64,000 nucleotides of DNA from Pycnopodia helianthoides (GCA_032158295.1 CM063252.1:17628036-17692035); one strand, 5' to 3'. Counted from the first letter of the stretch, positions 1 to 12,866 are shown. The notes: generated by a model from the sequence alone, not told the origin. Translations and numbers: made by a program.

Positions 1-2738
1 CTAACATACCTGCAAACCCTAACATACCTGCAAACCCTAACATACCTGCAAACCCTAACATACCTGCAAACCCTAACATACCTGCAAACCCTAACATACC
101 TGCAAACCCTAACATACCTGCAAACCCTAACATACCTGCAAACCCTAACATACCTGCAAACCCTAACATACCTGCAAACCTCATAACATACCTGCAACCC
201 TAACATACCTGCAAACCCTAACATACCTGCAAACCCTAACATACCTGCAAACCCTAACATACCTGCAAACCCTAACATACCTGCAAACCCTAACATACCT
301 GCAAACCCTAACATACCTGCAAACCCTAACATACCTGCAAACCCTAACATACCTGCAAACCCTAACATACCTGCAAACCTAACATACTGCAAACCCTAAC
401 ATACCTGCAAACCCTAACATACCTGCAAACCCTAACTACCTGCAAACCTAACATACCTGCAAACCCTAACATACCTGCAAACCCTAACATACCTGCAAAC
501 CCTAACATACCTGCAAACCCTAACATACCTGCAAACCCTAACATACCTGCAAACCCTAACATACCTGCAAACCCTAACATACCTGCAAACCCTAACATAC
601 CTGCAAACCTAACATACCTGCAAACCCTAACTACTGCAAACCCTAACATACCTGCAAACCCTAACATACCTGCAAACCCTAACATACCTGCAAACCCTAA
701 CATACCTGCAAACCCTAACATACCTGCAAACCCTAACATACCTGCAAACCCTAACATACCTGCAAACCCTAACATACCTGCAAACCCTAACATACCTGCA
801 AACCCTAACATACCTGCAAACCCTAAATACTGCAACCCTAACATACCTGCAAACCCTAACATACCTGCAAACCCTAACATACCTGCAACCCTAAATACCT
901 GCAAACCCTAACATACCTGCAAACCCTAACATACTGCAAACCCTAACATCCCTGCAAACCTAACATACCTGCAAACCCTAACATACCTGCAAACCCACTA
1001 TCAACCTAATACCTGCAAACCCTAACATACCTGCAAACCCTAACATACCTGCAAACCTACTACTATACCTTGCAAACCCTAACATACCTGCAAACCCTAA
1101 CATACCTGCAAACCCTAACATACCTGCAAACCCTAACATACCTGCAAACCCTAACATACCTGCAAACCCTAACATACCTGCAAACCCTAACATACCTGCA
1201 AACCCTAAAACCAACATACTGCAAACCCTAACATACCTGCAAACCCATCTAAACATACCTGCAAACCCTAACATACCTGCAAACCCTAACATACCTGCAA
1301 ACCCTAACATACCTGCAAACCCTAACATACCTGCAAACCCATAACATACTGCAAACCCTAACATACCTGCAAACCCTAACATACCTGCAAACCCTAACAT
1401 ACCTGAAAACCCTAACATACCTCAACCATACCTGCAAACCCTAACATACCTGCAAACCCTAACATACCTGCAAACCCTAACATACCTGCAAACCCTAACA
1501 TACCTGCAAACCCTAACATACCTGCAAACCCTAACATACCTGCAAACCCTAACATACCTGCAAACCCTAACATACCTGCAAACCCTAACATACCTGCAAA
1601 CCCTAACATACCTGCAAACCCTAACATACCTGCAAACCCTAACATACCTGCAAACCCTAACATACCTGCAAACCCTAACATACCTGCAAACCCTAACATA
1701 CCTGCAAACCCTAACATACCTGCAAACCCTAACATACCTGCAAACCCTAACATACCTGCAAACCCTAACATACCTGCAAACCCTAACATACCTGCAAACC
1801 CTAACATACCTGCAAACCCATAATCATAACCTGCAAACCTCTGAACATACCTGCAAACCCTAACATACCTGCAAACCCTAACATACCTGCAAACCCTAAC
1901 ATACCTGCAAACCCTAACATACCTGCAAACCCACATACTGCAACCCTAATACCTGCAAAACACCTTCAACCTACTCTGCAAACCCTACAATACCTGCAAA
2001 CCCTAAAACATACCTGCAAACCCTAACATACCTGCAAATAAAATAATACCCCCTAACATACCTGCAAACCCTAACATACCTGCAAACCCTAACATACCTG
2101 CAAACCCTAACATACCTGCAAACCCTAACATACCTGCAAACCCTAACATACCTGCAAACCCTAACATACCTGCAAACCCTAACATACCTGCAAACCCCTA
2201 ACATACCTGCAAACCCTAACATACCTGCAAACCCTAACATACCTGCAAACCCTAACATACCTGCAAACCCTAACATACCTGCAAACCCTAACATACCTGC
2301 AAACCCTAACATACCTGCAAACCCTAACATACCTGCAAACCCTAACATACCTGCAAACCCTAACATACCTGCAAACCCTAACATACCTGCAAACCCTAAC
2401 ATACCTGCAAACCCTAACATACCTGCAAACCCTAACATACCTGCAAACCCTAACATACCTGCAAACCCTAACATACCTGCAAACCCTAACTACTGCAAAC
2501 CCTAACATACCTGCAAACCCTAACATACCTGCAAACCCTAACATACCTGCAAACCCTAACATACCTGCAAACCCTAACATACCTGCAAACCCTAACATAC
2601 CTGCAAACCCTAACATACCTGCAAACCCTAACATACCTGCAAACCCTAACATACCTGCAAACCCTAACATACCTCAAACCCTAACATACCTGACAACCCA
2701 ACATACCTGCAAACCCTAACATACCTGCAAACCCTTAA
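1..2738 (-). repeat. 18-bp minisatellite in importin-alpha intron
   Basis: About 150 head-to-tail copies of an 18-bp unit, CCCTAACATACCTGCAAA on the plus strand and TTTGCAGGTATGTTAGGG on the minus strand. It runs from the window edge, so its full length is unknown. Most units are identical, with scattered deletions and a few larger breaks (around 990-1070, 1200-1260, 1820-1850, 1930-2050). It lies in the intron after coding exon 2 of the minus-strand importin-alpha gene. Each unit contains the telomere hexamer once, but not in tandem, and each contains TTTGCAG directly followed by GTATGT on the gene's sense strand. The unit is a multiple of three, so long open frames (MLGFAG or VCRYVR repeats) appear; these are not genes. 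Confidence 0.97.
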
Positions 2739-2770
2739 CATTTGTTGATATCCTGCTTACATGTAAACAA

Positions 2771-2803
2771 ACAGATAGACAGACAGACAGACAGACAAAC
2801 AAA
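2771..2803. repeat. (GACA)n microsatellite
   Basis: Short run of CAGA/GACA tetranucleotides passing into CAAA/CACA. It lies between the end of the 18-bp minisatellite and importin-alpha coding exon 2, in the same intron. Confidence 0.85.
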
Positions 2804-2850
2804 CACACAGGGGCAACAACAGCTTCCATGGTGGAGGTGAAAATGCTTAC

Positions 2851-3495
2851 CTGTGTAGAGGTGATAAGGCTATCTTGATGAGATGGTTCATTCTCAAGTA
2901 GAACATCAACATTCCTTCTCTTGAAAATCTGGATTTAAGTAAAAGAAAAGAAAAAAGCAACCCGAGTGAGACTGTAAATTAATGCAAACCAAACTTTTAT
3001 TGCAAATACAAAATTGAACAATTAGCCTCAGCTAACCCCGTCCGAACCAAATGTTTGCCCATTACTTTCAAATGCTGCATCCCATCACTACCAAATTTCG
3101 GACTTTTCCCAATATTGATCTAGGGTTATATTGTAAAAGATAGCAACTATTGGGGGTCAGATATATCAAAGCAACTGTTTGCTTGACCTTGGAATAAATG
3201 ATTTTAACATTTTTTGAATGTCTTTTTAAACAAAAATTTCCACTTTTTGTCCTTCTATTTTCCCCCATGAAAGTGGTAGTGATGTGTCACGTTATGGTTT
3301 TAAATGGATTATGGTAATTTTGGCCGTCATATCCGGTTTTCTGAATTGTACATATTCTTGACATACCTGCTCTTCTCGCTTCTGCTTTCGTAGCTGAACT
3401 CCTTCTTCCTCTCGTCGTTTGCGCAGTTCATCCAGTCCTAACGCCTTGTTCTTATACATGTGAAAGTGACCTTTGTTTTGATTAGAGCTTGCCAT
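2851..3495 (-). CDS. KPNA1: Importin subunit alpha (KPNA1/5/6 type), first two coding exons
   Basis: Partial gene; the rest lies left of the window. Exon 1 codes 43 residues (3495..3367), starting MASSNQ and containing YKNKALGLDELRKRREEEG and QLRKQKREEQ; donor GTATGT at 3366..3361. Exon 2 (2928..2851, 26 residues) begins IFKRRNV; donor GTAAGC at 2850..2845. Both are phase 0. Together they form the start of the importin-beta-binding (IBB) domain, the autoinhibitory arginine/lysine-rich helix that binds importin beta; the rest of the protein would be armadillo repeats that bind nuclear localisation signals. The spelling (REEEG.QLRKQKREEQ.FKRRNV) fits the KPNA1/5/6 subfamily better than KPNA2 or KPNA3/4. 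An acceptor just upstream of the ATG (exon edge near 3503) suggests a separate non-coding first exon to the right, not located. The next intron holds the 18-bp minisatellite. The gene symbol stands for the subfamily; the exact paralogue cannot be told from 69 residues. Confidence 0.9.
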
Positions 3496-3507
3496 TGTAG
3501 TTGCTGT

Positions 3508-6500
3508 ACTATTGGAACAAAATAAAAACCAATGTTATGTAGGTCATGTTGAAACATTAGACAGACTGACTGATATCAGCAGCTGTGACATTAAGAAGCA
3601 ATCACATGGGTTGAAACAAATTGGCACTTTCTAATAAAACATTTTGTTCATAAAGAGTATGTGTACTTTTTGTTTTGGGTAGCACAATTGATTTATCAGT
3701 GATATGGGTAATTTGATAATTAATGTACTTGTGACATTATCGTATTAAAGAATAAATTGTTGTATTTTTTGCAGTGAAAGCTGTTCATACTTTGCCATCT
3801 AAGGTTGGCATAATTTGCTGCTGTGACGTTGCAAAAGATAGGTCCATAACAACATGTAGTGAATACCATACATGTCTACACAGTGGTCAGTCGCTCTAAC
3901 CTACATGTACATGTAAATGACTTGTGCAGTTCAGTTCTAATGGTTGGTTACTTTAACGTACAGACAAATGGTATGGGATGGTTAAAAAGGGAAGGCTCGA
4001 AGGCCATTTTATTATTTAAATTATGAGCGCTTACAAGAAACAGGTGGAAAATGAAAGCCCTTCATCATAACCTTGACAAAACCTTTCAATATGTCTTCCC
4101 AGTATTGGCGAGGTACATCGTACTATTGGTAAAAACCAGCCCAGTGTGGTACATGTTATTGGTTATTATTACCTACACTGTTACTTTCCTTCAAACTGCC
4201 ACTCAAGCTACATTAATAAAGCCCAAGGGAAAAGGGAACTGTGAATGTTGTTTTGCACATTAATCAAAAATCAAGTCTAAAAGCTTTAAAAAAAAATCAA
4301 CTTCTGATTAAATTTTATTTCAAACTAGGGTACAATGTACATTGTACATGTACATAGGTCATGAACTCGACTTGTTTTGCACTTTATTCCACATAATTAG
4401 TGCGAGACATGCATCCGGTCGACCGATATTTGCAACCCAAAGCCTGCTTGTCAGAATGATTGCCTTACATGATATGGTACATGTACCATCATTCTTTAGT
4501 CTTCTCCCAATCAATTTGAAGTACTTATTTAGAACCATTGTGTCATGTACACTACCTCTTAGCGCATCCACAGTGAGAGTCTATATAAAAGCAGTTTTTA
4601 GTGCACGTTATGGAAGTGTTGTTATTGACTGTACAGTATCATTTATGTGTACTGAACAGCTGCAGTCCAAAGCCAGCCAAAATCCCTCTAAGGCCCATCC
4701 AATGCGGACACCCTGACTGACTGCTGGATGAGATGTACGTTGTATTTCCAGCAAAATGGGAAGGGAAAATATTTTCAAACTGGAACTCAAATCAACGTTG
4801 CGCTGTCTGCAACACAATTTACAGGTTAGCTTGTAAATGACCACATGTACATACGTACATGTAGGCTATCTATCATCATCACTTGAAGACAAATCTGAAC
4901 ATCTTGTGTTCAAGTTTTGATAGACACTGACGTTTTTTTTAATTTAATTTTGTTTTCATTATTTTTTATTATTATTTTTTAAATTCCTACAACTAGTGAA
5001 GGGTCCTTAAAATTAGGGTTTTTCAGGTAACCGAAAGCAGAAATATATATTTTTGGCCTTGGATATTAACTGATTGGAGCCCCATATAAAGCTGCATAAA
5101 GTTTGATTCATTAAATACCAACTGACCACTCTACTCAGTTCAGTGGACACATCAATACATAATGACAAATGAATAAAGTGCATGACATCCACAGTGATGT
5201 TTTTGATATAAATGTAAAGTCTAGCAGTGGCAGCAGTTTGCGCCACATCACCTTAAAGGTGTTATGAATGAAGGAAATAAGGTACTTGCTTCATGTTTCA
5301 TTCTTTTAAAAACACCCCTCACATGCATAGGTCGCACAACTGTATTTCTTGTTGCATCCTTTGGCAAATCGGTGCATTATTTAAATCCATTGAACTACAC
5401 CCATGTAATGTACATGTACATGTACACCTGTAAGGTTGCACAACATCTGTTTTTTTTTGTCTGTGTGATGTAAAATGCATGTGTGCACAAAAAACATGTA
5501 CACTACTTACATGTATTGTAAACTACATACAATATACAGTTATACACCGACAACAAATGCTTTAACGTACTGAAGTTAAACGCATGGAACTCCATACTTA
5601 TCTACTGCATAGTGCATGTAAAAAGTATAGTATGTACATGTAATTAAGACTGTAGTGTACATGTTCATGTACATTACTATGGTACGTGTTCATGTACTAT
5701 GTATTGAGCACCGTATGCCCTTTCCCTGCTCCTGACATGTAGTTCTCATGGCATGCATGCAGCATGGTGGCATTCTCCACAGCATAACTGACCCTTAACC
5801 ACAAAGATGATTTCATATACTGAGTCACTGTCTGACACATCCAGCCATGGCTTAAAATAACCACAGGATTCAAGATGCAATATGATTCACTCACTTCCAT
5901 CCGTATGTACCTGTGTAAATGTTAATGTTTGAACAACTTAATACAAAATGTACGTGAACACCATTTCAATTTCCAATCAAGCAAAAATGTTTTCAGAATT
6001 TTGCATTTATGGATTTCATGTTAAAGATGGATATGAACGAGATAATAAAATATGCTGCATGTTTAAATTCGTGTTTGCTGGAGTGTAATAAAGACCTTAG
6101 TTTCACTTACACAAAGTTTCAAAATTTCAGACATGTTTTTAAAAAGACAATAATTTGATGTGAATCTGTTGCATTGCAGCGGCAGTTTCACGAAATGAGC
6201 ATGTCCTCATCACTTCATTTACATATCATGAATAAAACATTTCACCGGTTTTGATGACGTACAGCCGTGGTTCGAGACTGGACCCTGCGCCCGTCCGTAC
6301 ATTAGTAGTATGTATACAACGTATGTATGCCGTGAGGTGTATAAGACGTACACACGCATATGGGTCCGTGGACTGAGACTCGAGAGATAAACACTTTTCG
6401 ACTGGCTGCGCACTGACTGAATAGTTGGCATTTTTCCTGAATAGAGTATCTTTGGCGATAAAAAGACATGCAGTCTAGCCTCACTATTTTATGAAAAACA

Positions 6501-8790
6501 GCAGACAGCATACGCTATACGTACAGGTCAAAGTGCAACGTTCAGGTCGTCTCTACGGGTATATGTCAAACAATAAGCTTTTTCACACATCGCCGCCAGC
6601 GGTCAATATGCTGAAACTTCTTTGAAAACCGCGGAAATTTGTCACGTAAGAGTCGTTTTTATTTTCAAATTTGTTATCATTTCAAACTTCCAATATTAAT
6701 TTTGTTTTGATAAAAATGGTTCGTACATACATTGTTAAGAAGGCTGAGTGATTCTTGTTGCTTGGAATACACCGTTCATGTCCATCTTTAAGTTTGATAA
6801 CATCCATAAACTACATTTGTACATGTCTGTTTTCGTGTCCTACATGCAAGCACATTCAGAACATTAATGTGCATGCTTGTAAACTGTCAAACTGTACAAT
6901 GTCAATTTTCCTCAACCAATGCTAGAAGACAATGGACAAGCCTCCAAGAACTGGAATACACTATAGTATAAGTGACATCCTAAATATGAACAGGACTTGA
7001 ACTTCATACAAATCTCCACTGGATTAATTTAACAATTTCTAAAGAAAATTTAAGTAAAAACCAGAACACATCAAAAAAAATGTTATGATACATGTATCTT
7101 CGTGATTGGAGTCTCATGATTTTGTGATCCACCCGGCTATCTTGTGTAACCTGTTATCCAACAACTATGAGCGAAAAATACCTGCACCATTCTCCCAAAG
7201 AAAGATTTTTTCCCAAGGCCGTAAAGGCCTCCAGTCAATTCAATGAACATTGTGCATATGTGTACACGACGCTGTGTGTTACTCCTAAGCGCATTCTAAA
7301 GATTTTCACAATCTGCAGATTGCGCATAATTTTGGTCAATAGTTGTGCAAATTCGTTGAATGGGCTCAACATGCACAGGAGCGTGGGCGCACAACAGAAC
7401 TGTTGACATCATTTTAGCCAAAAGTTTCTCTTTTTTGAGAAACGTATCTGACACAATCGTACATGTACCTCCATATTTACTTGCAACATTTCCTGTGTAC
7501 ATGTACATGTACCTCATGTGAGTTTAAAGTATTTCACGGAGGTCTTAGATGGTTTTTGGAGCAGTTTTTTGGGTCACGTTTTGTCGAATCGAAGCACAAA
7601 CAGTAAGCAGGGCATTTTTACAAACTTTTTAAACTTATCAAAAAAAGAAAAAAAAGAAAAAAGAAAAAAAAAAGGAAAAAAAAACCCCTGCATTTCAGTG
7701 CACCCAATGTTTCCTGACCACAAGGTGATTGCTCACCGTGGGAATTTCCCCATATGGCTTCACTCTCACTTCAGGGCAACACCCTGTACCTTCATCCCCT
7801 AATGATAAAGTATAGCACGCTTTTTGTACCTGGCTGGGATCGTGATGGATGCACAGATCAAAAAAACGGTCTTATCCCATAATTTCTGTCCTCAATAATA
7901 ATTTTTTTCATCAAAAACCATTTTCATTGATTTGTGATTTAAGGATCAGTTTCCATTTGTTTTTGTTTTAATTTTTTTATTTTCTCTGCATAAATTTAAC
8001 TACACAAATGGAGAAATGGTTTAAAAATTAAATCCACGCTTATTTCTTACGAGTTATCAGTAGGCCCTATTAGGGGAGACTGCAAATTTGCAGCCTTTAA
8101 TTTTAACACTTGGTGATAAATTTCCCAAGGACATGCATGCTCGTCCTGCTTTCAGTGATACTGTGAAGAAAGACCACCATGGCTAGATGGCAAGATGTAA
8201 ACAGAGTCTTCAGTTTCCTTCTTGCCCACTGTTAGTGCCTTGATCCAGGGGAAATTTAGTTTACCAGATATTTAAATTGCTAGCCATGCCAGCAAATGGA
8301 CAAAGTTACTGGGGGTAACAACTTGCAATGCGAGTGCTGCAGTAAAATAAATCTGGGTTGGAAAGTTGAGCACCACATTGAAATTGAAGGAAGGTATACC
8401 TAAGTCATCAACAAATAAAAGTTTGAAAATGGCCTTGGTGCCCTTTCAGTTATCCTTCCTTTTTTGAAGCCTTTGAGGCCAAGTGGCATTGACCCTTTGA
8501 AGCTTAAGGTTGAGGCCTGCATGTATCCTATTATAAACTTGTACCCTACATGTATTTGATAAGCGCAACACAAACGTGTAGTGCTCAAAAGTTTTTAACA
8601 AACATGCATGCAAATCAGTCACTTATCCGGAGAAAATCAGCATTGTTTTTCATGACACCCCTACCAGGGGTTAGTGACGAGAGGTGTCACTACAGCGTGC
8701 TGCCCAAGGTACATGTAGCCAGGTTGGAATCTTAGTGCTTTGCAAATATTTAAACCCAGGATATGTTCAATTAAAATTAAAACTTAAAAT
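3508..8790. other. Intergenic or 5' intron of importin alpha, no gene found
   Basis: AT-rich sequence with many palindromic GTACATGTAC-type stretches (for example 4330-4350, 5405-5430, 5640-5690, 7495-7515) and an A-rich purine tract near 7640-7685. Short open frames here have no recognisable domain and no flanking splice pattern. The importin-alpha promoter and a non-coding first exon are expected somewhere here, since the first coding exon is preceded by an acceptor. The relatively CpG-rich stretch 6230-6660 is a possible place, but nothing in it is decisive. Confidence 0.5.
7868..7952 (+). repeat. Dispersed repeat, copy 1 of a local pair
   Basis: About 85 bp, beginning GGTCTTATCCCATAAT and ending AAGGATCAGTTT, is repeated with few changes in the same orientation at 9187..9270. 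The family is not identified. Confidence 0.75.
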
Positions 8791-8825
8791 AATTTAACAT
8801 CCGAAAATGAATGTTAAAAACTACC

Positions 8826-8945
8826 TAATTTGGGTTGAACAAAGAACAATTTTGGGTTGAACAAAGAAAGATTGACTAGAGCAGGATTTGAACCAATGAC
8901 CTCCGGATTTACAAGCCGGCACTCTACCAACTGAGCTATCTAGCA
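8826..8945 (-). mobile_element. tRNA-derived SINE
   Basis: On the minus strand, 8945..8874 is tRNA-like: an A-box (TAGCTCAGTTGG), an anticodon-arm-like stretch CCGGCTTGTAAATCCGG and a B-box (GGTTCAAATCC). The acceptor and T stems pair imperfectly and the anticodon arm is shifted relative to a normal Thr-TGT arm, so this is unlikely to be a working tRNA. It is followed by a tail with two copies of CTTTGTTCAACCCAAA (8870..8829), a tail type I associate with echinoderm tRNA-SINEs. The SINE abuts the left end of a hAT-like element at 8950. Confidence 0.75.
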
Positions 8946-10419
8946 AAAACTAGTTGCGATAGTTGTAATTACCCTCCATCCTCCTGACTTTTGCAAACAA
9001 GAGGGTCACAAAGTAAAGCGCATAAGAATTAACAGTGGGTTTCCCTAACTTTTTGTTCACTCGCCCGTCGCATGAGTTAACCAAACGTGCACACACTTTT
9101 TGAGGCGTAAAAAAAAAAAAAAAAAAAAAAAAATCAAAACAAACAAAAAACATGAGGTGAATTTCATAAAATCTTGTTTTTTGGATGGTCTTATCCCATA
9201 ATGTCTGTCCTCAATAATAATATTTTCATCAAAAACCATTTTCATTGATTTGTGGTTTAAGGATCAGTTTAATAGAACTTCTTTTGCAATAAAATTTTGA
9301 AAATATTCAACAAACTTTGTTCCGCATCGCCTTCCATCGGCAAAAGTTTTTGATGTCTGAATAGCCTTAATCCAAGGATGTATACAGTGTAGTATAAGAA
9401 TCCACAGGAGTGCGTCACACTGTACCTTTACTCAGCTCGTTAATGTGTACTGAATCGGAGTCTAGCCAAGCTTTCTTATGAGTATGGCAATTATAAACGG
9501 CCAATCACAGCGTGTGTAGTGTTGGTTAGCATGGACTCTGGACCTGCTGTGGTGTACTGCATAATACACCATGTGTTGTGAGTGCATGGACCACTGGCGG
9601 GTGACCGAACATTATGGTGCCACTGTCCTTATGTGCATGCAAGTTTTAACGTTTGTACACTGAAATTGAACGACCACGATCGTGATCGCGGCCATATTAA
9701 ATCTAGCCAATATCAAGACTTGTCATCCATTTTACGAATTTGAAAATAATCTCTCTTTGTGACTTTAACACCGTTACCCTCATTTATTTATTGTGAAAAG
9801 GAACAATTTTTTTACTTGCCTGGCAGGCTAGTCAAGAAAGGGTTTTGACTCGCCCGCTGCTGTTTTCACTTGCATTAGGCAACTGCTAATTTCGAACCCT
9901 GATTTAGCACTGTACATCTAATTTCGATCATTTTTGTCAGACTAGTGACCATATTTGACAATTGTTACTACTTCAAAAAATCACAACACACATTTTAAGA
10001 ACACGGATTTGATCTTTAATGTATTTAATCAAATCAGAACTAAGTTCTAAACACATCATCAACAAAATGTTTGGAAGAAAAAACAACAAAAAACTTACTA
10101 AAGACTGACCGATTTGTTTATGTACCATGTGGCTTCAATTTCTCAGTTTGAATGTCACAAAAAACACACGATCTCAACCAATCAGTGTAAACTTGGTTGT
10201 CTGTGTGTGCACAGGGTGAACATATGCTGAACAATCATGTCAATATACTTTGTGTAACATTTTTGAGGGTAAAAGTTGTAAAAATTTGGCCAAACTGGTC
10301 ACCAGTCTGACAAAAATGGTTGAAATTGGATTGTGCTAAATTCTTACACGCTTTAATTTGAAAAATTGTAACCCTCCGCTAGTATATACATGTAGTACTA
10401 CTATAGTGAAGTGGTAGTA

Positions 10420-12330
10420 CAGTCCTTTGAACAGTTCCGGATCATTGACCAGTTCTGGATCACTTCAACTTTGCAATACCCTCATAATTAAATTACTACA
10501 CACATCAATTGATACAATAGTGAAGAACAACATCCAATAAACCAACAAACCCAAAACAAGGGGCCAAACATTATCAACAAATAAATAATGGCAATTTTTC
10601 TGAAGTTTTTCTGCGATAATGATAATTATTTAAAAAAAAATGTTGGTTGAAAAACACTGTTAAAACTTCTCACCTTTCAAGTTTGAACACCAGGGCAAAT
10701 AACATTTATGTAAAATGCTAAGAATGTGCAGAAAAATTTCATGTAAATACTGAGCAGTCATCTTGGTTTATTTTAGGAGATAAAATTATCGAATTCGGCT
10801 TTTTGGGGGCATCGTACTCTTGACCAGTTCGGGATCACTCAACATCTCGCTGCATCAAATGGTGGCGCACTCACTCACTCAGTTAGGTCAAATCATACAT
10901 AGGGCTGCTGGCTGCTGTAGCAAGTTTAGTAATTGCTTTAAGATACATTACTCCAACAAATTCTTGTAGAAAATGAAACTTGGAGGAGGTACATGTAGTT
11001 GCAGGTTAGAATACATGTAAATATATTTGTGTCAATGTTGCTTTAAGGCTAGTTGCGATAATCGTAACCCTCCATCCTCCCGACGGTCGGAGACCGGAGG
11101 GTTACGAGTCATACAGTGCAAAAAAGTGGCGAAATTGCAATTTCGACTATTTTTGTCAGACTAGTCACCAGATTTGCCCAATTTTTACCACTTTCAAAAA
11201 ACATGACACACATTCTAAGAACATGGATTTGATTTTCAATGTGTAATGAATCCATTCATAGCACTCTAACATCGTTGAAAAATTATTTGAAGAAAAAACG
11301 AACAAAAAGTTACCAGAAACTGACCGAAATGTCTATGGACCGCACTTCCCCTAAATCAACCAATCAGCGTAAACCAAACCGTTGTGTAGGCGTGGCATCG
11401 TCTGTGTGCGACTGTGCGTACACGCAGTTAATGTATCTAACGGATTTGCGCCATCTGTAGTTTGCGCTGATTAATTGCAGGAACAGCATTCCAGAATGCG
11501 CGCTCAATCTGTAAATTTTTCCTCATAAATATCCTGTAATTGTGCAACTCAACAAAATGCGCTCAACGACGAGTCCGCTTACACTGATTGGTCGAGATGT
11601 TGCTAGGTCACGAATCGCGAGGTTCGAAAACCGGACCTGAGATTGTCTACGCTTCATGAGAATTTCGCTCAGTCTCTGGTAAGTTTTTGTCTTTTTTTCT
11701 TAAAATATTTGCTCAATGATGTTTTGAGTAATACGAATAGATTCATGACACATTGATGATCACATCCATGTTTTTAGAATGTGTGTCATGTTTTTTGAAA
11801 GTGGTAAAAATTTGGCAAATCTGGTGACTAGTCTGACCAAAATAGTCGAAATTGCAATTTCGCCACTTTTTTGCACTGCATGACTCGTAACCCTGCGGTC
11901 TCCGACCGTCGGGAGGATGGAGGGTTACGATTATCGCAACTACTTTAAGGCGCACTTCACTTTTTAATTTGCCTGTGCTCATGTTTTGTGATTTCTGCAT
12001 TGGTGTTGAAGACACATGATATTTGCTGGAGAAAGGAAGTCCACATCCATGATAGACAGTTTTATGAATGGAAATATGGGTTTGCAATACTGAGGGCACG
12101 CTACTGATTTGGAATAGAATCAACCAATCCTGAACTGGTCAAACAGGCAAAGATACTTTTCTTGAAGCCTCTTCAAAAGTATTGATATTGTTTGTCAATG
12201 TATACTTTTACTTGGTCATTGGTGAGTTTTATTACATGTTTAGGTGAACTAATTAACTTTTGTCAAAGAGATTGCAACAAAAACAATGTGAATTAAAAAA
12301 AGTGATCCAGAACCGATCAACAAATGGCTG
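10420..12330. mobile_element. pogo/Tc1-like MITE, copy A (interrupted)
   Basis: Inverted termini: left CAGTCCTTTGAACAGTTCCG, right (reverse complement) CAGCCATTTGTTGATCGG, both continuing toward TCTGGATCACTT, each flanked by TA. The body between about 10430 and 10860 and the part after 11950 match copy B at 23232..24295. A hAT-like MITE is inserted at 11049..11942; without it the element is about 1 kb, as in copy B. No transposase frame. The TA flanks and CAG ends point to the Tc1/mariner/pogo group. Confidence 0.75.
11049..11942. mobile_element. hAT-like MITE with long inverted arms and 8-bp target duplication
   Basis: Element of 894 bp whose two ends are inverted copies over roughly 200-300 bp, starting TAGTTGCGATAATCGTAACC and continuing CTCCATCCTCCCGACGGTCG. 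It is flanked on both sides by the 8-bp direct repeat CTTTAAGG (11041..11048 and 11943..11950); the related empty sequence in copy B (about 23835-23850) has a single similar site. An 8-bp duplication suits the hAT superfamily. No transposase gene, so non-autonomous. A decayed relative lies at 47391..47612. Confidence 0.85.
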
Positions 12331-12866
12331 TAGTATGCGAGTTGTGACTACTACATGTATGTGTATGCAGGAGGATGGAGGGTTTACGAATCGCAACATT
12401 ACCAATTATGCCAAATTGAGTTAATTTATAAAACCAGATCAGAGTGAAATATTAAAATTCATTGCAACATAAAAACAAATATTACTACTCCGAGGTAGGC
12501 CTACCACTACCAGTCGAATTTAATGTAAACAATTTAAAATGAAGGAGTGATATTTAATTTAAATCCCTTTTCACGTTTTTGTTCGTAATCGTACACCATA
12601 CACCATGTCCATGATGTCGTACTCGTACAATGTGCTTAAATATGTAGGTGTGCACGCACGCAAGGGCCTCACCATTGATCATATGGAGAATGGATGGATG
12701 GCCGACCAAGATACACACGGCTTCCACCTTTACCGGCAGACGGTTTTTACAATAACATTCACTTAACTCACCAAAAATATTACCCTTAAATAACATGTAA
12801 CAACATAACATAATGTACTCCAGCATGATAAGAGTTAATTCATATAAAATCTAGTAAAATTCTTAC

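Larger units (their letters stand above)
8950..12393. mobile_element. Old hAT-like element, interrupted by nested insertions
   Basis: The left end (CTAGTTGCGATAGTTGTAAT, then ACCCTCCATCCTCC) and the right end (GGAGGATGGAGGG near 12370, then CGAATCGCAAC) resemble inverted termini of the younger element at 11049..11942. Internal blocks at 9910-10110 and 10255-10345 also resemble that element. The body holds a poly-A tract (9110-9133), the second copy of the 85-bp repeat (9187..9270) and the pogo-like element at 10420..12330. No transposase frame is seen. The outer limits are inference from terminal similarity. Confidence 0.5.

Noticed and set aside
362..2677. Long minus-strand open frames of MLGFAG and VCRYVR repeats
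   Set aside because: They come only from an 18-bp (multiple of three) unit without stops in two frames; frame shifts at each indel break them and no gene signal surrounds them.
1..2738. True telomere or chromosome end
   Set aside because: The hexamer appears once per 18 bp, not in tandem, and the array lies inside a gene's intron.
8874..8945. Functional tRNA-Thr or tRNA-Tyr gene on the minus strand
   Set aside because: The acceptor, anticodon and T stems have mismatches and it is followed by a SINE-type tail with repeated CTTTGTTCAACCC.
12554..12826. Minus-strand 90-codon frame as the next exon after the 12.9-kb candidate
   Set aside because: It has a good-looking donor (GTGAGG) inside, but no convincing acceptor in the right phase and no recognisable protein family.
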